Shown: positions 42,387-51,228, numbered from the stretch's first letter. The stretch: 64,000 nucleotides of DNA from CAYURP01 sp964447175 (GCA_964447175.1 CAYURP010000003.1:1-64000); one strand, 5' to 3'. The notes: generated by a model from the sequence alone, not told the origin. Numbers and translations: made by a program.

Positions 42387-42887
42387 ATGAGAAAAGGAAT
42401 TTTTTACCTTGTAATCCCCATTATTTTAATTAACTGCTCAGCCTATCCCATTTATCGTCCACCCGGGCAAATCCCGCCAAGAGGAAAACCTGTGCCGACA
42501 AGCCAAAAAACTAAAATAAATAAAGATAAAATGGATGACATAATCAATTCCTATCTGGGAACTCCCTACAGGGAAAATGGGACATCCCGTCTGGGGATCG
42601 ACTGTTCCGGATTAGTCCGGGAGGTTTATCGCAGATATTCCGGCATAAATCTTCCTCACGATACCAAAAAGCTTTATACTTTGGTTAAAGATGTCAAAAA
42701 GAGAAACTTACTTTACGGAGATTTAGTATTCTTCGCTTTAGATTCTAAAGAAGTATCTCATGTAGGCATATACCTGGGGGAGGGACAATTCGTCCATACC
42801 TCAAGCTCTCAAGGGGTAATTATCTCCTCGCTTAACGAAGATTACTATAGAAAAAACTATGTCGGGGCTCGCCGGGTCATACCGTAA
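42387..42887 (+). CDS. NlpC/P60-family lipoprotein peptidase
   Basis: A 166-residue protein with a lipobox near the N-terminus (YLVIPIILINCS, Cys16) and an NlpC/P60 domain. The catalytic Cys is in GIDCSGLVREVYRR, and the His in VSHVGIYLGEGQFVHTSSSQGV. These enzymes cut gamma-D-glutamyl-diamino-acid bonds in peptidoglycan; lipidation would tether it to the outer or inner membrane. AGAGAGGG precedes the ATG, only 13 bp after the UbiA-family gene. Confidence 0.88.
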   Translation: MRKGIFYLVIPIILINCSAYPIYRPPGQIPPRGKPVPTSQKTKINKDKMDDIINSYLGTPYRENGTSRLGIDCSGLVREVYRRYSGINLPHDTKKLYTLVKDVKKRNLLYGDLVFFALDSKEVSHVGIYLGEGQFVHTSSSQGVIISSLNEDYYRKNYVGARRVIP

Positions 42888-43031
42888 TTTAAAGCCCAGC
42901 TTATATCGAGCTCTGACAATCCACTCCGGTTACAAGTTGAAACAAACAAACATTTTTATATCTGGAAAAGACGTAGTATATTATTAAAGATATGACGCGT
43001 GTTCTCCTGTGGTTTTCAAAAGGAAAATCGG

Positions 43032-44840
43032 ATGGATTTAAAAGCTAAACTCAAATCTTTGCCCGAAAAGCCCGGGGTTTATATGATGAAGGACTCCCAG
43101 GGGAAAATCATATATGTGGGCAAAGCCAAATCTCTAAAAAACAGGGTCAGATCTTATTTCCAGGATACCCTGCCACCCGATCCCAAGCAAAAGGCTCTGA
43201 TAAAAAAGATCACCGATTTCGATCTTCTGGTAGCTGATTCGGAGATGGAAGCCCTGATTCTGGAATCGAACCTGATCAAAGAATATAAACCCAGATATAA
43301 CGTCAATCTCAAGGATGATAAAAGATATCCTTATCTAAAGGTTACAACAGGCGAGGATTTCCCCAGAATTTTGGTGGTGAGAAGAGTCAAAAAGGATCAA
43401 GCCAAATACTTTGGACCTTATACTAACGTTCGGGGAATGCGTCAGACCTTAAGACTTTTAAGAAAGATCTTTCCTGTCAGATCCTGTAATTTCGTACTTC
43501 CCTCGAAAAAGAAACACAGGCTCTGTCTGGATTATCACATTAAAAGATGTCCCGGTCCCTGTGAGGGATTGGTGCAAAAAGATGAATACCAGGAAATGAT
43601 AAAGGATGTTTGTCTTTTCCTTTCAGGAAAAAATACAGCTCTTATAAAAGAACTTAAAAGGAAAATGGAAAAGGCAGCTAAAGTTGAAAGGTATGAGGAG
43701 GCAGCCCGGATCAGAGATCAAATAACCTCCCTGGAATCTGTGATGCAGAGGCAGAAGGTGGTGGAGACAGAGGGTAAAGATAGGGATATAATTGCCCTTT
43801 CTCAGGAGGGAAAAGACATCTCCGTTACGACCCTGCAGATCAGGGATGGGGTTATGATCGGGCACCAAAACTTCCATCTGGTTGTTTCAACCAAAACCAA
43901 CCCGGGGGAGATCCTCTCTAATTTCCTAAGAAGATATTACATGCATTCCCCCCTCATACCCCAGCAGATAATCTTACCTTCTGATCCTGACGACTCGGAG
44001 ATGATACAAAAATGGTTAAAACAAATAAGGGGTGGAAAAGTTGAATTTTTAACTCCCCAAAAAGGAAAAAAATACAAACTTCTGGAGATGGCTGAGAGGA
44101 ACTCAAAGCTTCTTTTAGATGAGCTTATACTCCAGAAAAAGGAAAGAAAAAAGAAAGTTTCGGAGTCTGTCCTGATATTGCAAAAGGACCTCTATCTGGA
44201 AAAGGCTCCCAGTGAAATAGCCGGAATCGACATATCCAATATAGGAGGCAAAGATGCGGTGGGAAGCCTGGTTTACTTCTCGGATGGAAAACCCAGAAAA
44301 TCAGAATACAGGAAGTTCAAAATCAAAACCGTCTTAAGGCAGGATGATTTCGCCATGATATCCGAGGTGGTCAAAAGATATTTTGGCTCCCTGATTGAGA
44401 AGAAAAAAAGCTTTCCGGATCTGGTCTTAATCGATGGAGGTAAAGGACAGCTTTCCCTTGCTTTGCGGGGATTGGATGCATTAGGTATAAGAAATCAAAA
44501 GATAATGGCTTTAGCCAAAAGGATAGATGAGATATTTTTGCCCGGAAAACCCGAAGCCTTGATGATCAAAAAGGATTCTCCCTCTTTGAAACTATTAAAA
44601 AGGATCAGGGACGAGGCACATCGCTTTGCCATATCCTATCATAAACTTTTAAGAAAGAAAAGAACGGTAGCATCAGAGTTGGATAAGATAGCGGGTGTGG
44701 GAGAGAAAAGAAGAAAATCATTGCTCACGAAATTTGGTTCAGTCAAAAGAATTACGGAGGCAACCTTAGAGGATCTAATGCAGACTGATAGCATAACTAA
44801 AAAAACTGCACAAGAAATCTATAAATACTTTCACCCTTAA
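43032..44840 (+). CDS. uvrC: Excinuclease ABC subunit C
   Basis: A 602-residue UvrC, the double-incision nuclease of nucleotide excision repair. It has an N-terminal GIY-YIG domain (KPGVYMMKDSQGKIIYVGKAKSLKNRVRSYF), a UVR motif (KVERYEEAARIRDQI near 225), an RNase H-like domain (GIDISNIGGKDAVGSLVYFSDG) and C-terminal helix-hairpin-helices (KIAGVGEKRRKSLLTKFGSVKRI). The ATG at 43032, with AAGGAAA upstream, fits the family length; an earlier GTG adds 11 atypical residues. Confidence 0.95.
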   Translation: MDLKAKLKSLPEKPGVYMMKDSQGKIIYVGKAKSLKNRVRSYFQDTLPPDPKQKALIKKITDFDLLVADSEMEALILESNLIKEYKPRYNVNLKDDKRYPYLKVTTGEDFPRILVVRRVKKDQAKYFGPYTNVRGMRQTLRLLRKIFPVRSCNFVLPSKKKHRLCLDYHIKRCPGPCEGLVQKDEYQEMIKDVCLFLSGKNTALIKELKRKMEKAAKVERYEEAARIRDQITSLESVMQRQKVVETEGKDRDIIALSQEGKDISVTTLQIRDGVMIGHQNFHLVVSTKTNPGEILSNFLRRYYMHSPLIPQQIILPSDPDDSEMIQKWLKQIRGGKVEFLTPQKGKKYKLLEMAERNSKLLLDELILQKKERKKKVSESVLILQKDLYLEKAPSEIAGIDISNIGGKDAVGSLVYFSDGKPRKSEYRKFKIKTVLRQDDFAMISEVVKRYFGSLIEKKKSFPDLVLIDGGKGQLSLALRGLDALGIRNQKIMALAKRIDEIFLPGKPEALMIKKDSPSLKLLKRIRDEAHRFAISYHKLLRKKRTVASELDKIAGVGEKRRKSLLTKFGSVKRITEATLEDLMQTDSITKKTAQEIYKYFHP

Positions 44841-44888
44841 AAGATATTATCATTTAAATCAACCCTTAACCAGGTAGTGGAGGCAGAA

Positions 44889-45389
44889 ATGAAAGTGTAC
44901 TACACGGTGATCAATTCCCCTGTAGGCAAACTTTATGCAGCTAAAACAGCTAAAGGGATTAGTTTTATTTCTTTTAGTCGAAAAGAGTGGGAGGGATATT
45001 TAAGGGATCTAAAAAGGGATGATAAAATAGAAATTCACAAAAACGATGTTGAGTTTTTCCCTTTAAAAAAGGCTTTAAAAAGATATTTCTCAGGAAAGGA
45101 AATGAACTTTTCCTTTCCTTTTGATATTTTCTGGGGCACACCTTTTCAGAGAAATGTCTGGAACGAAATGCGAAAAATTCCTTATGGCCAGACCAGATCG
45201 TACAAATGGCTGGCTAAAAAAACAGGCAATCCTAAAAAAGCAAGAGCAGTGGGGCAGGCTTGCGGATCAAATCCCCTGTCCATCCTTATCCCCTGTCACC
45301 GTGTGCTAAGAGAGGACGGTGGATTAGGCGGCTTCGCTGGAGGTCTGCACATAAAAAGAAAACTTTTAAAACTTGAATCCAAAAGATAA
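44889..45389 (+). CDS. ogt: Methylated-DNA-protein cysteine methyltransferase
   Basis: A 166-residue suicide repair protein that removes alkyl groups from O6-alkylguanine. The active-site motif is PCHRVLREDGGLGGFAGG, with the acceptor Cys, and TPFQRNVWNEMRKIPYGQTRSYKWLAKKTGNPKKARAVG supplies the helix-turn-helix and Arg finger. GGAGG lies 5 nt before the ATG at 44889. It directly follows uvrC, forming a small DNA-repair pair. Confidence 0.92.
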   Translation: MKVYYTVINSPVGKLYAAKTAKGISFISFSRKEWEGYLRDLKRDDKIEIHKNDVEFFPLKKALKRYFSGKEMNFSFPFDIFWGTPFQRNVWNEMRKIPYGQTRSYKWLAKKTGNPKKARAVGQACGSNPLSILIPCHRVLREDGGLGGFAGGLHIKRKLLKLESKR

Positions 45390-45404
45390 ACTGGAAAAAA
45401 AACT

Positions 45405-46394
45405 ATGCTGAAAAATGCTTCATTCTGGGAAAAAAGAGAGGATGGGAAAATAAAGTGTGAACTTTGTCCGGTAGGATGTGTTATCGCTGAGGGTAAAATT
45501 GGAGTTTGTATGGGTCGGCAGAATACAAATGGAGTTCTATATGCCATAAACTATGGTAATGCGGTTTCCATTGCCATTGATCCCATCGAAAAAAAGCCTC
45601 TCTATCATTTCCACCCGGGTACAACAATTTTGTCCACCGGCCCCAACGGATGCAATCTCAAATGCGAAAACTGCCAGAACTGGAGCATCTCCCAGATGAA
45701 ATCGCCCACAGAATTCATCTCCCCTGAAAATATGGTGGATTTGGCTCTGAAATATAAATCACTGGGCATAGCTTATACCTACACTGAGCCGGTGATCTGG
45801 TTTGAATATATCGTTGATACTGCAAAGATGGCAAAAGAAAAGAGCCTGAAAAACGTGCTGGTAACCAATGGCTATATCTGTGAAAAACCTTTAATCCAGC
45901 TTCTGCCCCTAATCGATGCTTTCAATGTAGATGTTAAATCAATGGAGGATGACTTCTACAGGAAAATCTGCAAGGGCAAAGTTGGACCTGTTATAAGGAC
46001 AGTGGAGTTGGCAGTTAAAAACGGTACTCACGTTGAGATCACCAACCTTATCATACCTACGCTTAACGATTCTGAGGAACAGATCCGGAAGCTTGTAAAT
46101 TGGGTTGCAGGATTAGATGACCGTATCCCCCTTCATTTCTCCCGGTATTTCCCGGCATACAAAACCGAGCTCCCCCCTACCCCAATATCCACACTCAAAA
46201 AAGTTTATGATTTAGCCAAAGAAAAACTTAAACACGTCTACGTAGGGAATGCATACATTGAAGGTACCTCCAACACGTACTGCCCCTCCTGTTCTAATGT
46301 CTTAATATCCCGGGAAGGATATTACACTCAGATAAAAGGAATAAAAGACCGCAAGTGCTCATCCTGCGGTGTAGATGTTGATCTGATTTTGTGA
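45405..46394 (+). CDS. AmmeMemoRadiSam-type radical SAM enzyme
   Basis: A 329-residue radical SAM protein. The iron-sulfur motif is GCNLKCENCQNW (CxxxCxxC), preceded by GTTILSTGPN. The N-terminal CELCPVGCVIAEGKIGVC is typical of the PflA-like 'AmmeMemoRadiSam system' subfamily, and the C-terminus ends in two zinc-type CxxC pairs (CPSCSNVL and CSSCGVDV). The usual partners AMMECR1 and Memo are not adjacent. It sits 16 bp after ogt. The substrate of this family is unknown. A hairpin terminator follows at 46397-46450. Confidence 0.85.
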   Translation: MLKNASFWEKREDGKIKCELCPVGCVIAEGKIGVCMGRQNTNGVLYAINYGNAVSIAIDPIEKKPLYHFHPGTTILSTGPNGCNLKCENCQNWSISQMKSPTEFISPENMVDLALKYKSLGIAYTYTEPVIWFEYIVDTAKMAKEKSLKNVLVTNGYICEKPLIQLLPLIDAFNVDVKSMEDDFYRKICKGKVGPVIRTVELAVKNGTHVEITNLIIPTLNDSEEQIRKLVNWVAGLDDRIPLHFSRYFPAYKTELPPTPISTLKKVYDLAKEKLKHVYVGNAYIEGTSNTYCPSCSNVLISREGYYTQIKGIKDRKCSSCGVDVDLIL

Positions 46395-46396
46395 AG

Positions 46397-46450
46397 AACC
46401 TTACCCCTTCCCTCTCCTTCAAAGGAAAGTGTTAGAGAAAGGTTGTTTTT
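46397..46450 (+). terminator. Hairpin terminator of the uvrC-ogt-radical SAM run
   Basis: Outer arms AACCTT (46397-46402) and AAGGTT (46439-46444), inner TCCTT/AAGGA (46415-46426), followed by TTTTT. It also resembles dispersed CCTCTCC-type palindromes. Confidence 0.5.
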
Positions 46451-46474
46451 ACCTCAAGATTTATAAAAAAATAC

Positions 46475-46503
46475 TTGACAAATATTGTGCACCGCACTAT
46501 ATT
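46475..46503 (+). promoter_or_regulatory. Promoter and putative operator of the phaR-like gene
   Basis: TTGACA (46475-46480), 17 bp, TATATT (46498-46503). The spacer carries a perfect dyad GTGC-ACC-GCAC (46487-46497). PhaR-type repressors are reported to bind TGC-N3/4-GCA sites, so the gene downstream may repress itself. Confidence 0.65.
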
Positions 46504-46533
46504 TCAATAAGAAATAGTCGATAAAATATGTAG

Positions 46534-46555
46534 GGACAGACCTTCAGGTCTGTCC
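46534..46555. repeat. GGACAG hairpin in the phaR-like leader
   Basis: Perfect 9-bp arms GGACAGACC and GGTCTGTCC with a TTCA loop, between the promoter and ATG of the phaR-like gene. It belongs to the same loose class as the hairpin at 51269-51292 (both preceded by GTAGG). Confidence 0.6.
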
Positions 46556-46571
46556 GTAAAGAGATACATAT

Positions 46572-47129
46572 ATGCGCATAATCAAAAGATATAAGAATAG
46601 AAGGTTATACGATACTCAAGAGAAAAAGACCATAAAGCTTGAGCACCTGGTGGAATTGGTTAAGGATAATGTGGAATTCAAGGTCATCGATAACACCACC
46701 GAAAAGGACATCACCTTCTCCACATTAGGTCAGATCCTATCCCAGGAGATGAAGGAATGGAAGAATTCAGCTAAGATAATAAAAGAGCTTATCTTAACAG
46801 GAGGTGAAGCCACAGTGGATGTTTTCAAAAAAACACTTTTAGCCGGGTTAGGCCTTTTCGATCTAACCAGGGAAAAGGCAGAAAAAATCGTAGACGATCT
46901 GGTCAAAAGAGGAGAGCTGGCCAAAGGAGAGAAAGCTGCTGCAGTAAAGGAGCTTCTAAAAGGGCATGATGAGAGAATGAAAAAACTGAAAGAGAAAATC
47001 GACGAGCAAGTGGAGAAAGTCACTAAAAAGATCAAAGGAGTCGAAAAAAAGGATTTTGAGGAATTATCCCAGCGTCTGGAAGATTTAGCCAAAGCAGTTG
47101 AGAAACTTGAGCAGAAATTAGGAAAATAA
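46572..47129 (+). CDS. PhaR-type polyhydroxyalkanoate regulator-like protein
   Basis: A 185-residue protein with an N-terminal PHB accumulation-regulator DNA-binding domain: MRIIKRYKNRRLYDTQEKKTIKLEHLVELV, which is diagnostic. A C-terminal half of long charged helices (about 100-185) resembles phasins or heat-repeat coiled coils (KGHDERMKKLKEKIDEQVEKVTKK). In proteobacteria PhaR senses PHA granules and represses phasin genes. No PHA synthase is visible here, so the role in this organism may differ. The fusion of DNA-binding and phasin-like helices in one protein is notable. Confidence 0.8.
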   Translation: MRIIKRYKNRRLYDTQEKKTIKLEHLVELVKDNVEFKVIDNTTEKDITFSTLGQILSQEMKEWKNSAKIIKELILTGGEATVDVFKKTLLAGLGLFDLTREKAEKIVDDLVKRGELAKGEKAAAVKELLKGHDERMKKLKEKIDEQVEKVTKKIKGVEKKDFEELSQRLEDLAKAVEKLEQKLGK

Positions 47130-47303
47130 GATGACGCAAAAGCTTAGATAGCCGGGTCATAGGATATTTTATTGAATTTTAAAATTCTGGATTAAAGGTT
47201 AATAAGGATTTCCCCTGGTTTGAATCTATATTCGAAAATTTCCTCAAGGGAAAGGCTAAAGATTTATTCTATACTATCGACTTGAAAAAAAACAAGATTT
47301 TAC

Positions 47304-47332
47304 TTGACAATTTAATGTTTAAAGATTATTAT
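47304..47332 (+). promoter_or_regulatory. Promoter of the cold-shock gene
   Basis: TTGACA (47304-47309), 17 bp, TATTAT (47327-47332). It leaves a leader of about 110 nt before the GTG start at 47450. Confidence 0.75.
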
Positions 47333-47380
47333 ATTTGCGCAAGAAAGTTATAGTAAGTTTTCATCAGGATTGATTTTTTC

Positions 47381-47423
47381 AACCATGAAAGCTTAGAGTC
47401 TCGGCTTTGGTGGTTTTTTTATT
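47381..47423 (+). promoter_or_regulatory. Terminator-like hairpin in the cold-shock leader
   Basis: AACCA..AAAGC (47381-47392) pairs with GCTTT..TGGTT (47404-47415), followed by a run of T. It lies between promoter and start codon, so it probably acts as an attenuator or a temperature-sensitive structure. Confidence 0.55.
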
Positions 47424-47449
47424 TTGAACGAAAGGTGGTGATTAAGTAA

Positions 47450-47650
47450 GTGCAAGGCAAGGTGAAGTGGTTTAATGATTCCAAAGGTTACGGTTTCATT
47501 ACACCGGATGATGGCAGCAAGGATGTATTTGTTCATTTTTCAGCAATCCAGTCAGAAGGTTACAAAGCTCTCCACGAGGGTGATGAAGTCACTTTTGATG
47601 TGCAGGAAACGGACAAAGGACGACAGGCAGTTAATGTCGCCAAAGTATAG
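47450..47650 (+). CDS. cspA: Cold-shock domain protein
   Basis: A 66-residue OB-fold RNA chaperone with both RNA-binding motifs: KGYGFITPDDG and VFVHFSAI. The N-terminus MQGKVKWFNDSKG matches family starts, read from a GTG at 47450 with AAAGGTGG upstream. Csp proteins melt RNA structures at low temperature. The long leader with a hairpin fits the usual cold-induced, post-transcriptional control. The symbol marks the family rather than a specific orthologue. Confidence 0.92.
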   Translation: MQGKVKWFNDSKGYGFITPDDGSKDVFVHFSAIQSEGYKALHEGDEVTFDVQETDKGRQAVNVAKV

Positions 47651-47680
47651 ATGAAGGACAAAGTAAATTCTTGCTAGAAC

Positions 47681-48327
47681 AGAGATTTATTTTTTTAAAT
47701 CTCTGGTATTAAAGATTTGGGTCGGGTTTTCAAACCCGATCCTTTCTTTTTCAGATCGGTAAGGCAAGGTGCCTGACCTACGAAGACACATTTACCGACA
47801 TTACCGTAGGGCGGGCTCCCAGCCTGCCAATAATGAACGTCAGGGATAAATCCGGAGGCTGTTGTTGGGATTGGAGAGTGAAGCTTCAGCTTCACTCTGG
47901 AATCCGGTAGAAGATCAGGTCAACCTGAAGGTTGACACTCCAATTATATCTGAATCCCACCTTGAGGGCAAGGTGGGGCTACGGATCGGAATGATTACAG
48001 GCGATGACAGAGCATTGCCCCTACATTTTTCAGGGAATTTTGAACGTAGGGGCCGACCTCCGTGTCGGCCCGGGATTGTGGAGTGTAACAATTTATTGTT
48101 GCAATTGCAAAAACAAGTTTTTGCACTCCTTTTAACACGGTAACACAGGTTGTCCCAACCTGTATTACTGAAAAAAGGACGGGAAAATGTAGTGGAGGTT
48201 TATAGACCTCCATTCGGGGCGCGGTAATGGGAGGAATGGAAAGCTAAAACTTTCATACGTTGGTGGTGGAATTGGATTTCCACCACCATTCGCAATTTTG
48301 GTTGAACAATTCCAATTGTTCAACCAA
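47681..48327. repeat. Array of a dozen unrelated hairpins, no gene
   Basis: The 750-bp gap between the cold-shock gene and the permease has no supported gene but is packed with perfect or near-perfect stem-loops, each with a different stem. Positions: 47681-47704, 47719-47742, 47758-47778, 47810-47828, 47875-47898 (11 bp, 2-nt loop), 47919-47936, 47956-47977, 48050-48071, 48140-48168, 48193-48212, 48261-48288 (11 bp) and 48298-48327 (14 bp, 2-nt loop). Stems are mostly preserved by complementary bases rather than by shared sequence. This resembles palindromic intergenic repeats seen in other metagenome-derived genomes. Confidence 0.75.
47719..47750 (+). terminator. Terminator of the cold-shock gene
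   Basis: GGGTCGGGTTT and AAACCCGATCC (47719-47742, one G-T pair) with a TC loop, followed by TTTCTTTT. A second hairpin with AGAGATTTA/TAAATCTCT arms (47681-47704) precedes it. Confidence 0.65.
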
Positions 48328-48401
48328 CGAAGAAGTCTTTTGTGGTTACCTTATTTATGAGGCTTCTTTTTAGCTTGATGAATCGAGCAACTATAAACCT
48401 G

Positions 48402-48893
48402 TTACAATTTTGAGAAAAAGGTCTGAGCTATTAAACCGGCCAGAGGTGGAAAAACCAGAGTGGATGCAAATCTAATCAGGGCAAATTTAGGACTGATCAA
48501 ACTTATCTCATAGGGCAACCTCCCCACTGCCCATAAAGACCAGGCAGTAACAAAGGCTACCACTGTTCCGATCCCGGCACCTGCCTGCCAGATTGAAGCC
48601 ACTATGGGGAAAGAAACATATGGCCCACCCGGGGTTAATCCTCCAGCTATACAGCCGATCAGAATCCCCTTGAATCCAGATTCTGCCCCCAGATATTTTA
48701 TTATAAATTCTCTGGGAATTAATACCTGAACCATTCCTGCGATGACGAAAGCGAATACAAGAATCGGCAGAATACCTAAGAACATCTCCCCGCCAACTTT
48801 AAGTCCTGTTAGGTGAAGATTCTCTCCCATAAAATAAGCAACTATCAGGGTGGTTAAGGCTATAATTCCCATTATTAGTGTGGCTGTGTTCAT
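48402..48893 (-). CDS. Permease of the ArsP/YraQ family, half-size
   Basis: A 163-residue membrane protein with four or five helices. It contains the glycine-rich motif GCIAGGLTPGGPYVSFPIVASIW, typical of the PF03773 permease family, and the matching start of its second half. Full family members are about 300 residues; this is a half-size form, which also occurs naturally. The substrate is unknown. Its ATG directly follows the nitrilase stop codon, so the two are co-transcribed. Confidence 0.7.
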   Translation of the reverse strand: MNTATLIMGIIALTTLIVAYFMGENLHLTGLKVGGEMFLGILPILVFAFVIAGMVQVLIPREFIIKYLGAESGFKGILIGCIAGGLTPGGPYVSFPIVASIWQAGAGIGTVVAFVTAWSLWAVGRLPYEISLISPKFALIRFASTLVFPPLAGLIAQTFFSKL

Positions 48894-49742
48894 CTAATCC
48901 TCCAATTTATTCTTTTTCTGAGTTATATCTTTGTAAACTTCAGGGTTTCTTGTCTCAAAGATTTTGAACTCCTCCCTTTTTCTTCTTATCAGATCTAGAT
49001 CCACTTCTGCCAATATCAATTCAGGTTCATACCCGGCCTCAGCATAGACCTGAGCCATCATCCTCTCCCCTGGCCCGAATATCCTGGAATGGGCAGCTAA
49101 TCTCATCTTTCCTGCTTCAGGAAGTTCTACCGTTCCACAGCTTACAATTTCCACAAAAAATATCTGATTCTCGCCTGACCTGACCTTACCTAAATTCCTC
49201 CTGTCCTCGGGAACACCAGTTTCTCCTCCCCAGTCCTCAACCCAGGTAGGGCAGAAAACGATCTCAGCTCCCTTCAGAGCTAATATTCTGCAAGCTTCAG
49301 GATACCAGGAATCCCAACAGATGATCAAACCAACTCTGCCCACGTCTGAATCAACAACCGCCCAATCCTTGCCCGGGGTAACATAGGGCTGCTCCGGAAT
49401 CCAGAGATGTATTTTGGAATATTTCCCTAATATTTTCCCTTCCCTATTAACAAAGCAACAGGTATTATAGATCAAGTCTCCTCTTTTCTCCCTGATCGTC
49501 CCTCCCACGATATTGATCTTGTATTGTTTTGCTTTTTCACAGAGAAAATCAGTGGTGGGACCTGGTATCTCCTCATTTCTTTCGATAGGAACATTGGTGG
49601 AGAAAAATTCAGGAAGACCTACAATATCCACACCTTGTAAGGTAGCTTCTTTTAACATTTCGTCTGCCCTTTTCAGATTTCCTTGATAGTCCCCTGAGAT
49701 CATCTCCATCTGAGCAGCTGCGATCTTTACTTTTCTTTTCAT
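48894..49742 (-). CDS. Carbon-nitrogen hydrolase (nitrilase superfamily)
   Basis: A 282-residue hydrolase with the Glu-Lys-Cys triad in GLPEFFS (Glu45), KYSKIHLW and LIICWDSWYPE. The N-terminal KIAAAQMEMISGDYQGNL is standard. Branch members hydrolyse omega-amides, N-carbamoyl compounds or nitriles; a plausible role here is deaminated-amide repair or N-carbamoylputrescine-type hydrolysis, but this is not settled. It lies directly upstream of the permease, with which it forms a two-gene operon, and follows no clear catabolic cluster. Confidence 0.85.
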   Translation of the reverse strand: MKRKVKIAAAQMEMISGDYQGNLKRADEMLKEATLQGVDIVGLPEFFSTNVPIERNEEIPGPTTDFLCEKAKQYKINIVGGTIREKRGDLIYNTCCFVNREGKILGKYSKIHLWIPEQPYVTPGKDWAVVDSDVGRVGLIICWDSWYPEACRILALKGAEIVFCPTWVEDWGGETGVPEDRRNLGKVRSGENQIFFVEIVSCGTVELPEAGKMRLAAHSRIFGPGERMMAQVYAEAGYEPELILAEVDLDLIRRKREEFKIFETRNPEVYKDITQKKNKLED

Positions 49743-49855
49743 CTTGTTTTTACTCCTTGAGCATTCTTAGAATCTCTATATGTCAGAAAAATATTATTCT
49801 CAAAAGTAAAATTCTTGAAATTTTAAAAGAGCTTCTATGAGAAAATCTGTGAGAT

Positions 49856-51205
49856 TTAACGTAAAGGTCTATGCTCCCTGGAGAAGTAGTCTTTTATCAA
49901 TTTGACTCCTATACCGCTCAATCCCACAATGCCTATCAGGTTGGGAAAAGCCATTAATCCGTTGGTGATATCAGATAAACGCCAGACAAAATCTATCTTC
50001 ACAATGGCACTCAGGGGGATACAAAAGATAAAGATCCAGCGATAGGGCATCACCGCTTTTGAGCCCAGTATGTACTCCGTGCATCTATCCCCATAATATG
50101 ACCAGCTAATCATGGTTGAAAATGCAAAAAAGACTAAACCGAAGGTAACGATCCATTTTCCGATACCTGGTAAGCCTATGTCAAAGGCATAGGAACTCAA
50201 AGGTGAACTGGTCAGGCCGGAGGTCCAGGAACCTGTTATAATAATAACCAGGGCGGTCATGGTGCAGATGATCAGCGTGTCGAAAAAAGGCCCCAGCATG
50301 GCTACCAACCCCTCCCTTGCCGGTTCTTTGGTCTTGGCAGCGGAGTGAGCAATGGAAGCCGATCCCAGGCCAGCCTCGTTGGAGAAAAGACCTCTCACAA
50401 CCCCGAAGCGCATGGTCTGAGTCACCGTAGCACCAACAAATCCTCCTGCAGCAGCGGTCGGAGTAAAGACGTGTTTGAATATCAATCCGAAAGCCTGAGG
50501 AATTTTATCGATGTTGGTGATAAGAATAATCATAGCACCCCCTATGTAAAGCACGCACATAAAGGGAACAATTCTAGAGGCGACCTTGCCAATCCTTCTG
50601 ATCCCACCAATGATCACCAGAGCCACCAAAAAGGCAATTACTCCTCCGGTAACGTAGGTGGGAATTCCCAAGTTCTCGTCCAGAGGCTTAGCCACGGAAT
50701 TTGCCTGAACCATATCCCCGATGCCAAAAGAAGCAATTGCCCCAAAAAGGGCAAACAAAAATCCCAGCCATTTCAAACCCAGTCCTTTTTCCAGATAATA
50801 CATAGGTCCACCGGATGCAGAGCCATCTTCATGCAGGACCCTGAAGCGCAAGCCCAACATGGCTGATGCAAATTTGTTCACCATTCCCAGAACACCGGTA
50901 ACCCAGTACCAGAAAATTGCAGCTGGTCCTCCGGCAGCAATGGCAGTCGCCACACCTGCGATGTTACCTGTTCCAATGGTAGCGGATAGGGCAGCCGAAA
51001 GTGCCTGAAAATGGGTAATATCACCAGCATCCTTGGGATCGTCGTATCTGCCCGAGATCAGTCCCATTCCATGCCCGAATTTTCTGATCTGGATGAACCT
51101 GTATCTAATTGTGAGAAATATCCCGGTAGCTAAAAGAACAACAACCAGCGGAAGCCCCCCGACATAAGATTGGATTAGTTCTAATGTAGAAGTAATTCTC
51201 TGCAT
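49856..51205 (-). CDS. Sodium:alanine (AGCS family) symporter
   Basis: A 449-residue membrane protein of about 11 helices. It has the family signature ALSAALSATIGTGNIAGVATAIAAGGPGAIFWYW (here AAIFWYW) and later GVVRGLFSNEAGLGSASIAHSAAKTKEPAREG. These sodium-driven symporters import alanine, glycine or related small neutral amino acids. It starts close to a scaffold gap, which hides its promoter region: TTGACA (minus strand) lies at 51247-51252, with its expected -10 in the Ns. Confidence 0.9.
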   Translation of the reverse strand: MQRITSTLELIQSYVGGLPLVVVLLATGIFLTIRYRFIQIRKFGHGMGLISGRYDDPKDAGDITHFQALSAALSATIGTGNIAGVATAIAAGGPAAIFWYWVTGVLGMVNKFASAMLGLRFRVLHEDGSASGGPMYYLEKGLGLKWLGFLFALFGAIASFGIGDMVQANSVAKPLDENLGIPTYVTGGVIAFLVALVIIGGIRRIGKVASRIVPFMCVLYIGGAMIILITNIDKIPQAFGLIFKHVFTPTAAAGGFVGATVTQTMRFGVVRGLFSNEAGLGSASIAHSAAKTKEPAREGLVAMLGPFFDTLIICTMTALVIIITGSWTSGLTSSPLSSYAFDIGLPGIGKWIVTFGLVFFAFSTMISWSYYGDRCTEYILGSKAVMPYRWIFIFCIPLSAIVKIDFVWRLSDITNGLMAFPNLIGIVGLSGIGVKLIKDYFSREHRPLR

Positions 51206-51218
51206 TTAGACTCATTCA

Positions 51219-51228
51219 NNNNNNNNNN
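51219..51228. other. Assembly gap (10 N) in intergenic region
   Basis: Second placeholder run of Ns. Length unknown in reality. Confidence 0.95.

Noticed and set aside
50345..50866. A 173-codon frame antisense to the AGCS symporter
   Set aside because: No ribosome site, low-complexity Ser/His-rich translation and full overlap with a clear transporter gene.
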